From an uncultured bacterium (GTDB lineage: Bacteria > Bacillota > Clostridia > Lachnospirales > Lachnospiraceae): a stretch of 16,474 nt of DNA. A model generated the notes under the pieces. That model was given only the letters and a program-made list of their open reading frames with translations, searched no databases and was not told the origin of the DNA. The DNA is taken from positions 1-16,474 of the forward strand of contig CAMGRE010000030.1 of assembly GCA_946061355.1 (NCBI GenBank), read 5' to 3'. The translations under genes were made by a program, and so were the position numbers. Shown in pieces: positions 1 through 6,616 of the stretch (position 1 is the first letter of the stretch; every line of letters starts with the position of its first letter).

Positions 1-1
1 C

Positions 2-811
2 ATACAGGTCGTAAAAAAGGGTCCGGTAAATGATATCATGATCTGTCAGGACATTGATGTGCCGGGCAGCAGCCTCTATACGCTGCTGGCCGTAAAGAAG
101 CACAAGACGGCAAGAAAATTTCTGGAGATCATTGAGAAGACGGAGAAACAGGATCAGGAGTTCCTGGTGGATTGCTTTTCGCTGCGGGGAGACTTTTTTA
201 TTGTTTTTCCGTATAAACAGGAGAGACCTCTGAAGAGTTTCTATAATGGGAGCGCTTATAAGCTGGCGGAGTGTGAGGATATCTGTATCAATGTGATACT
301 GACCTGTATCTCCTCGGGACTGCCGTATCCGCTCCTGTACCTGATCCTGGAGCAGCGACAGCTGAATCTGTCCAGAGACCATTCGGTCTATCTGGGATAT
401 GAGCTCGACTTGGAGCAGCTTGATCCAGACAAGAACGAGCGTGACTGTACGGTGCAGTGTGCGCGTGTCCTGATGGAACTTCTGGAGCCCAAGGCATCGC
501 AGAAGGCGGTCAGCTACCAGCTCCTTCAGAAGAAGACGGCAAAGCGGAGTTACCAGAAATTCACGGAACTCTACAAGGATATCAGGATCGCTTCGGCACC
601 TAAGAAGAGAAAAGGGATCCGTGCCGCGTTGAAACGGTGGTTTGCCAGAAACAGGGACAGGCTCTTCGGCATCCTGCTGTGGGTCTGCGTGCTGCTGATC
701 CTCGTTGTGATCGCTTCCTTTGTGACACAGGCGATTTTCGGAGATATCCCCTGGCTGCGTTTCTTTTTCAACAGCTTCAAAACAATCGGAACGGAATCTT
801 TACTGCAATAG
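2..811 (+). CDS. Kinase-like (pseudokinase?) protein with one C-terminal membrane helix, 5' partial
   Basis: The reading frame is open to the left edge of the window, so the gene is cut. A methionine at position 38 exists, but coding-like sequence (IQVVKKGPVNDI) continues before it, and I treat the gene as partial. The visible part has about 200 cytoplasmic residues, a basic stretch (KKRKGIRAALKRWFARNRDR, about 601-660), one strong membrane helix (about 661-735, FGILLWVCVLLILVV) and a tail of about 25 residues outside. The order 'FIVFPY..ERPL' followed by helices and 'LNLSRDHSVYLGYELDLEQLD' loosely resembles the C-lobe of a protein kinase, with no recognisable HRD or DFG catalytic motif. That suggests a pseudokinase-type binding domain on the membrane, somewhat like the layout of EssB of type VII secretion, but this is only a fold-level guess. 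The next gene starts 14 bases after the stop. Confidence 0.6.
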   Translation: MQVVKKGPVNDIMICQDIDVPGSSLYTLLAVKKHKTARKFLEIIEKTEKQDQEFLVDCFSLRGDFFIVFPYKQERPLKSFYNGSAYKLAECEDICINVILTCISSGLPYPLLYLILEQRQLNLSRDHSVYLGYELDLEQLDPDKNERDCTVQCARVLMELLEPKASQKAVSYQLLQKKTAKRSYQKFTELYKDIRIASAPKKRKGIRAALKRWFARNRDRLFGILLWVCVLLILVVIASFVTQAIFGDIPWLRFFFNSFKTIGTESLLQ

Positions 812-825
812 GAGTTAAGTAAACC

Positions 826-3285
826 ATGACAAAACGGATATGGATGATCATAAGTCTGATATGGGTGTTATTGACTGTCGGAGTCGGGATTTATCTGGTA
901 CAGGATTGTCTGCCCGGGGAAGACTATACCATATATAATCATAGCTGCAGAGGCGGTGCGGACACTTATGTTTCGGAGAACAGGGAAGAGGATGCACTCC
1001 TCTATAAGATAGGAGAGAACCGCAGGGTGCGTGCGATGTTCACAACGGCAGGGATCGACCATACGCCGCAGATCGCAGGGATTGCGTACAAGGATAATCT
1101 GTATGTGCTGCTGCAGGGAACCATACAGGAGAGTGGTAAGATGCGGACCATCTACCGGATCTATCAGCTGAGCAGTTCCCTGAAGCCGACCGCGGCTTCC
1201 GGCTATCTGACGCTGGATGCGGAAGGGGTGCTGAGTGGCTTTGACGTGTCGGAGGATTCCTTTTATCTGACGCTGGTTTCCGCGGACGGCAGTCTGGCGG
1301 ACGGATACCGGACGGACAGGACGGTCCTTGCGGATATTTCTTCCGACAAGGAAGAGGAAGATCAGGGAATGGACGTCTATCTGCTGCGTTCGGAGCAGAC
1401 CTGGGAAAGTGAGGACGGTCATTTTATTGTTGATGCCGACTGGAATGGGGCCGGAGTGCAGCTTCGGACGGATCGGGGTATGGAAGAGGGCGACTGGCAG
1501 ACGATGATGGAGACCAAGGCCGCCTATGAGGGCAGGAAACTGTCACCTTTGCAGATCCTGTCACTGGCGAGAATACCGCTTATTGTATGTGCGGTCATGC
1601 TCGTGGTCGGACTGACGCTCCTGTTTATCCTTTCCAGATTGTTAAAGAACAGAAACAGGATCGTCTATATGGCAATCCTGATGGAATCGGTACTGCTTGC
1701 CATCACGCTGATCGGTGCCGGGCTGATCAATGAGAAGCGTAAGGAGATGCAGGTACAGGAGTACAGCAATTTCGGATTTTTTGTCATGGAGGATCTACTG
1801 AAAGAATTTAGCAGTCTTGAGCGGTTTCCCTTTGATGAGCCGGACTTCTATGAGCAGGAGGATTATTACACGCTGCAGAATGCTCTCGCGGAGACGGTTG
1901 TACGCTCGGGAAGCACGCAGGTCTTTTATGATCTGTGCGTTGTCAGAGTCAAGGATCAGATGATCGTGGCGAGCGCAAGCGGCAGGAACGGATACCGTGT
2001 CGGCTCGGTCTATACCGATGCGGCGGGTAAGATCGTGTCGGAACTTAAGATAACGGAGGAGGAGATCGCCTCCGAGATGAAGATAAACGGTCAGGAGTAC
2101 GGTCTGTTGGCACTGGGGGACAGCAAAGGTCCGGTTCCCTCCTATGCGTTGCTCGGTGTCACGAGGCAGGAGATCCTGACAGGTGAATCAGTGCGGGATA
2201 TGAGAGAAATTGCATGGTTGTTCGGCATCTTTGTTGTCGGAAGCATTTTCTGCTTCTTCATCCTGTGGGTACAGTCGGAGGATCTGCGCAGGGTGTGCAG
2301 CGCCATGCAGGCGGTCGCAACCGGACGGGAGGATGTCGAGCTGGAGAGGACATCGGTACTCGGAAGCGATATGAAATCGCTGTGGAACAGCGTATATGAA
2401 GTGAATAAGACCGTCAAGAACGTTTACTATACAAAGTTTTTGATGTTTGAGGCATATTACCGGTTTGCTCCGAAGCAGATCGAGAAGATATTGAACAAGG
2501 ATTCCATCACGGAAGTCAAGAGCGGTGATGCGATCCGCTTAAACGGAACGATCGCGATGATCTCCACCAGGCAGAAAAACAAAATCGATTTGCAGAAGAC
2601 CCGGAATGACGGCAGGGTGGATCTGGAAGATATGAACAGGCTGCTTGCGCTGATCGCCCACTATCAGGAGGAGGAACAGGGCATCCTGGTTTCCAATGAC
2701 GGTACGCTGTCAGCGATGAAGATGCTGTTCAGGAACGGAGGTTCCAGCACGGTGAATTTTGGCATTGAGTTCGGTCATATGCTGGAGGAAGCCAAGGAGG
2801 AGGGCGGTCTGGAGGCCGCAGTCCTGTTACATAGAACAGATGTGTTATACGGTATCGCCGGCGTCAAGGAACAGAGTATGCCGTTCCTGATCTCGGAGGA
2901 GATCAAGGAACTCGAACAGTACGCGGAATGGTTCCGCGATCTGGGCATAAGGCTCGTCGCTACGGGCAGTGTGGACAGAGGTGGCTGCGCAGCGCGGTAT
3001 ATCGGTTATTTTGAGATCGCAGCCTGCGATGGGAAGATCGATCTGTATGAGATATTGGATGTCTGTCCGGAGAAGGAGCGCAGGAGTAAGCTTTCCTATG
3101 ATGAGACGTTCCAGAAGGCGATCAGACTCTTCTATCAGAACGATTTCTATCTGGCAAGGAGCGCTTTCACCGAGATCGTGAAGGAGTCCGCAGAGGATAG
3201 GATCGCAAAATGGTATCTGTTTACCTGTGAGAAATATCTGAATGAGGCACATACGGATGCGATTTCCTGCAAACTGAATCAGTGA
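826..3285 (+). CDS. Multi-pass sensor protein with degenerate class III nucleotide-cyclase-like domain
   Basis: An 819-residue membrane protein. Its helices lie at about residues 5-25, 250-271, 279-301 and 463-482. The stretch from about 27 to 245 is likely outside the cell and rich in beta strands. The stretch from 303 to 460 lies between two helices and looks like a Cache-type sensor. A HAMP-like linker (about 483-535) leads to a cytoplasmic domain from about 540 to 745 with the look of a class III adenylate/guanylate cyclase: a long helix ending FAPKQIEKIL, a first strand (LNGTIAMIS), and a late 'GYFEIAACDGKIDLYEILD' element typical of the domain end. The final 70 residues look like a TPR-type helical pair. 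The first strand lacks the usual F-x-D metal-binding aspartate (A-M-I-S instead), so catalysis is doubtful; a regulatory or scaffolding role is more likely. The start is ATG 826, with AGGAG at 810-814 eleven bases before it. Confidence 0.7.
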   Translation: MTKRIWMIISLIWVLLTVGVGIYLVQDCLPGEDYTIYNHSCRGGADTYVSENREEDALLYKIGENRRVRAMFTTAGIDHTPQIAGIAYKDNLYVLLQGTIQESGKMRTIYRIYQLSSSLKPTAASGYLTLDAEGVLSGFDVSEDSFYLTLVSADGSLADGYRTDRTVLADISSDKEEEDQGMDVYLLRSEQTWESEDGHFIVDADWNGAGVQLRTDRGMEEGDWQTMMETKAAYEGRKLSPLQILSLARIPLIVCAVMLVVGLTLLFILSRLLKNRNRIVYMAILMESVLLAITLIGAGLINEKRKEMQVQEYSNFGFFVMEDLLKEFSSLERFPFDEPDFYEQEDYYTLQNALAETVVRSGSTQVFYDLCVVRVKDQMIVASASGRNGYRVGSVYTDAAGKIVSELKITEEEIASEMKINGQEYGLLALGDSKGPVPSYALLGVTRQEILTGESVRDMREIAWLFGIFVVGSIFCFFILWVQSEDLRRVCSAMQAVATGREDVELERTSVLGSDMKSLWNSVYEVNKTVKNVYYTKFLMFEAYYRFAPKQIEKILNKDSITEVKSGDAIRLNGTIAMISTRQKNKIDLQKTRNDGRVDLEDMNRLLALIAHYQEEEQGILVSNDGTLSAMKMLFRNGGSSTVNFGIEFGHMLEEAKEEGGLEAAVLLHRTDVLYGIAGVKEQSMPFLISEEIKELEQYAEWFRDLGIRLVATGSVDRGGCAARYIGYFEIAACDGKIDLYEILDVCPEKERRSKLSYDETFQKAIRLFYQNDFYLARSAFTEIVKESAEDRIAKWYLFTCEKYLNEAHTDAISCKLNQ

Positions 3286-3324
3286 GTGGGATCATTTGAT
3301 CAAAGAAAGTGTGGTGAGTAACGG

Positions 3325-4560
3325 ATGAATCATAATTTATTTCAGGTTTTGCTGACGTCGATCAAGACAAAGATAACGCCTCTCGTGACGAAGGTGCGGC
3401 GTTGGACAGACTGGAACTATCTCCGTACTCAGGGGATCAACAAAGTCAGGCAGTTCTTTGCCTCGATCTTTGACGTACGCCCGAAGCATAAGAAAGATTA
3501 TTATGAAGTGTTTGGCTGGCTCGTCAGCAAGAAACTGGCGTTTGCCATCGTTGTGGTGATCGGCGTGCTGAGCCTGTATTATCTGGCAAGCGTGAAGGAT
3601 TCGTTCCTTCCGGACAGGAAGGGCGCGGATGGCGGCATCAAGACGTATTCCTATGATTCCGTGATGCTGCGGTTTGCAAAGGATAAGGTCAGGATCAAAG
3701 GGAAATCCGGTTATCTCGCCTATGAGGGCAACGTGGCGAAGGGGTATGTCACCGGAACCGGCACACTCTACAATCCCGAGGGCACGGTTGTGTATCAGGG
3801 AAGCTTTGACAAGAATAAATACGAGGGAGACGGTGTCGCTTATTATGACACCGGCGTCATGAAATACAACGGTAAATTCAGTGAGAACCTCTACGAGGGA
3901 GAGGGCAAGCAGTACCGCGAGAACGGGAGCTTGCTGTATGCCGGAATGTTTGCCAGAGGCATGAAAGAGGGAGAGGGTACGCTGTACGACCAGGGAAGTA
4001 ATGAGGTCTACAAGGGCAATTTCTCCAAGGACGGGATCGTGTACAGTGATCTGCTCGGTAAGACGGCAAAGGAAGTGAGCGACTGTTACTCGGGAAGCAT
4101 GAAGCTCTATCGCGGGGAGAGCAGATACGCGGTGGTACTCACAGACATCGAGGCGATGTATGTCGGTGCGACAGAGAGCAATTCCCTGTATGATGATGTG
4201 AAAGTCGATAATGTCTATGTGCTGCAGCCCTATTTCAGGGCAGGACAGAGCAATCTCACCACGATCGCGGAACTGAAAGGTCTGTTTGGAGATCCGATCT
4301 ATGAGGGCAACTCCGAAGTGACGATGGAGGAGGCCGTTGCGATCAACAGGCTGTGCTCCGAGAAGGATGTCCTGTTCGGACCGGTGGACTGGAAGAAGAC
4401 GGATGAATATGATGAGTATAGCATCATAGATTCCTACGATAAGAGTTATGTCGTATATCTGTACGGTTTTGAGAAGGACGGGTTGGTCTATACATTTGTG
4501 TGCAGCGACAAGGATGATGTGTTTGCCTTCTATTACATTACAAAGGGGGAGGGTGCATGA
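3325..4560 (+). CDS. Membrane-anchored MORN-repeat protein
   Basis: A 411-residue protein with a basic cytoplasmic N-terminus of about 68 residues, one membrane helix (about 70-90, LAFAIVVVIGVLSLYYLA) and the rest predicted outside the cell. Residues about 129-237 hold roughly five MORN-type repeats of about 23 residues with the Y-x-G-x-F/V....x-G-x-G-x-x-Y spacing (for example YQGSFDKNKYEGDGVAYYD and YEGEGKQY). The last 165 residues are an unrecognised mixed alpha/beta domain. MORN repeats usually form curved beta hairpin sheets that bind other proteins or lipids, so a structural role in the envelope complex fits. The stop overlaps the start of the following TolC-like gene (ATGA, 4557-4560), which indicates coupled translation. 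The function is not known. Confidence 0.75.
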   Translation: MNHNLFQVLLTSIKTKITPLVTKVRRWTDWNYLRTQGINKVRQFFASIFDVRPKHKKDYYEVFGWLVSKKLAFAIVVVIGVLSLYYLASVKDSFLPDRKGADGGIKTYSYDSVMLRFAKDKVRIKGKSGYLAYEGNVAKGYVTGTGTLYNPEGTVVYQGSFDKNKYEGDGVAYYDTGVMKYNGKFSENLYEGEGKQYRENGSLLYAGMFARGMKEGEGTLYDQGSNEVYKGNFSKDGIVYSDLLGKTAKEVSDCYSGSMKLYRGESRYAVVLTDIEAMYVGATESNSLYDDVKVDNVYVLQPYFRAGQSNLTTIAELKGLFGDPIYEGNSEVTMEEAVAINRLCSEKDVLFGPVDWKKTDEYDEYSIIDSYDKSYVVYLYGFEKDGLVYTFVCSDKDDVFAFYYITKGEGA

Positions 4561-6608
4561 GAAAAGCAACGGTAAAGCGCATTCTTTCCATCATGCTCTC
4601 TCTGCTAGTCGGAATGTCTTTGGCCGCAGGAATAGTTCCGGAACAGGTACAGGCGGCCGGCAGCAAGACCCTTACCATGTCGGCGGCAAAATCTCTGGCG
4701 GTAGCAAACAGCGCCAAGATCGATCAGCTGAATACCCGGCTGGAGAAGAAAAATGCCTCCTTTCAGCAGGCAGTGAAGAGTCTTGCGTTGAAGGAAAAGA
4801 AGATGCGGACGTTCAGCTGGTCGCCGCTCCTGTCATTTCACCTTCCGGAGAAGCCCAACCTGAGCGAAGAATATGAATTCCGCTACAAGCCGCAGGAAAT
4901 CCAGTATGAGATTGACAGTATCCGCCATCAGATCTCTGACCAGAAGCTGACAGAGTACGAGAAGGTGAGCAATTATTATATTACTATCTATGTGAAGGAA
5001 AAAAGCATTTCCTTCAATGAGGACCGCGTTGCGGTGATGGAGGAGACGCTCAAGAAAAACCGTGCCAAGCTGCTGACCGGTCAGGCAAAACAGAGTGATA
5101 TCACTTCCATGGAGAAGGATGTCAAATCGCTGACAAACAAGATCACAAGCGATATGCGCACGCTGTTATCCACCAAAAAGAAGCTGTCGAACGCAGTCGG
5201 CGTCGATGTGACGGTCGGATACCGGTTCGGCAATCCTTTGGAGAAGGCTGAGATCCAGAGATCGGATCTCGAGGCGCTGAATACCTATATGCTGGACAGA
5301 CACCAGGATTACTATGAAGCTTGTATGGAAGCGACAGCAGCATACCTGACGCTTGAGGGAAATTACAAGCTGATGAGAAATCACTACAGCGGCGCCGAGA
5401 TGAGTTATATTTCCTCTTATGTGAATCAGGCGCTGCAGGATCAGAATGTTGATAAGAAAGCTTTCAAAACAGCTTATGATAAGTTCCTGACGGAAGTGGA
5501 CAAGCCGTGGACCGGTTCCTACAGGATCTGGTTTATCAGGATCCCGAAGGAATGGTTCAAGGGCGCTGTGGACGGCACCCGTTATGTAGATGAAGAGCCG
5601 TACGCATTGTATGAGGCGGCGCTTGCCTATCAGGAGGCGCGTATCGCCAAGGAGAATATGGCGGAAGAACTCAAGGCGGAACTGGAGGATGGCTTTAACA
5701 ATTATGTCAGTGTCCGCAATACCTATATAAGTTATCTGGATCAGGTAGATACATCCGAAGAGCAGCTCAAGAAGAACAAAGTGCTCAATGAGATGGGGCA
5801 GATGACCTACGAGGAGTATAAGACGTCCGCCGATGAATACGAGGAGCTGCAGAATGAGATGTTCGAGGCGCTCGCCACATATACCCAGACGCTGTTTACG
5901 CTTGACCGTCTGACCTGCGGCGGTGTCAGTGCACTGCTCTCGGGAACGGATGCGGATATGATGAGCGCCGGCGGCGGAAACAGTTATATCGTGGAAGAGA
6001 CTGTGGAGGGAGCCAGATATTTTATCCGATCGATCGTACAGGACAATGCGTTTGAACTCGGCGTTGAGATTCCGGAGAATTTCAGTGTTGAGATTACGGA
6101 TTATGAACTCTTCTGTGACAATGTATCGATCGGAAAGGCAAAGGTTGGCAAGACGATACGGCATCTCGGTATCGCCAAGCAGGAGATCTCGGACGCCAAG
6201 ATCCGGTTGTATAACGGGGATGAATTCGTGGACGACTGTAAGATTGATCCGGAGAGCTACGGCGGATCGCTCACGATTGTGACGACCTACAGGGTTGAGG
6301 AACGCGATCAGGATGAGATCGGAACCTTTATGGTGACGGTGGATCAGTCGGCAGGTGTGGCACAGTTCAGTGTGGAGCTCACCACAACGGACAAGATCGG
6401 ATACTACCGCATCGTTACGGCAGACGGCAAACCGTTGTCGTCAGGCAAACTGATCGATGTGAAGGAGAAATTCAAGTATCTGCCGATCCTGGCAGACAGT
6501 CTGGAGGAGCTGAAGGTCGAGTTCTACGGAACGGATCAGACGCTGATGTACACGGCATATCTGGACGAGGCAAACCGGAAGATCAGGAAAGAGCCGGTAG
6601 ATGAGTGA
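4557..6608 (+). CDS. Secreted TolC/OEP-like helical protein with C-terminal beta-rich domain
   Basis: A 683-residue protein with a clear signal peptide (basic start, hydrophobic core at about 9-25, likely cleavage after VQA at residue 33). The mature start 'LTMSAAKSLAVANSAKIDQL' has the pattern of the outer-membrane efflux protein (TolC) family (L-T-x-x-x-A-x-x-x-A). The first half closes with 'KLLTGQAKQSDITSMEKDV' and 'LSNAVGVDV', matching the usual end of an OEP repeat (leucine-rich helix, G, D, then K..L...G). A second OEP-like half runs from about 340 to 455 with 'VLNEMGQMTYEEYKTSADEY'. The last 210 residues are beta-rich and not recognised. True TolC proteins form a periplasm-crossing helical tube in diderm bacteria. 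If this host is monoderm, the protein may instead form a helical stalk through the cell wall. A strong AGGGGGAGGG binding site lies just upstream. The stop overlaps the next gene. Confidence 0.75.
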   Translation: MRKATVKRILSIMLSLLVGMSLAAGIVPEQVQAAGSKTLTMSAAKSLAVANSAKIDQLNTRLEKKNASFQQAVKSLALKEKKMRTFSWSPLLSFHLPEKPNLSEEYEFRYKPQEIQYEIDSIRHQISDQKLTEYEKVSNYYITIYVKEKSISFNEDRVAVMEETLKKNRAKLLTGQAKQSDITSMEKDVKSLTNKITSDMRTLLSTKKKLSNAVGVDVTVGYRFGNPLEKAEIQRSDLEALNTYMLDRHQDYYEACMEATAAYLTLEGNYKLMRNHYSGAEMSYISSYVNQALQDQNVDKKAFKTAYDKFLTEVDKPWTGSYRIWFIRIPKEWFKGAVDGTRYVDEEPYALYEAALAYQEARIAKENMAEELKAELEDGFNNYVSVRNTYISYLDQVDTSEEQLKKNKVLNEMGQMTYEEYKTSADEYEELQNEMFEALATYTQTLFTLDRLTCGGVSALLSGTDADMMSAGGGNSYIVEETVEGARYFIRSIVQDNAFELGVEIPENFSVEITDYELFCDNVSIGKAKVGKTIRHLGIAKQEISDAKIRLYNGDEFVDDCKIDPESYGGSLTIVTTYRVEERDQDEIGTFMVTVDQSAGVAQFSVELTTTDKIGYYRIVTADGKPLSSGKLIDVKEKFKYLPILADSLEELKVEFYGTDQTLMYTAYLDEANRKIRKEPVDE

Positions 6609-6616
6609 GGAAATAT

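Noticed and set aside
3293..3304. GATCATTTGATC inverted repeat between two genes as a terminator
   Set aside because: The loop is only two bases, the stem is weak and no T-run follows.
3337..4569. Long open frame of 410 codons on the minus strand, opposite the MORN gene
   Set aside because: The plus-strand MORN repeats and membrane helix are clear; the minus frame shows no recognisable motif and no binding site, and is a result of codon bias.
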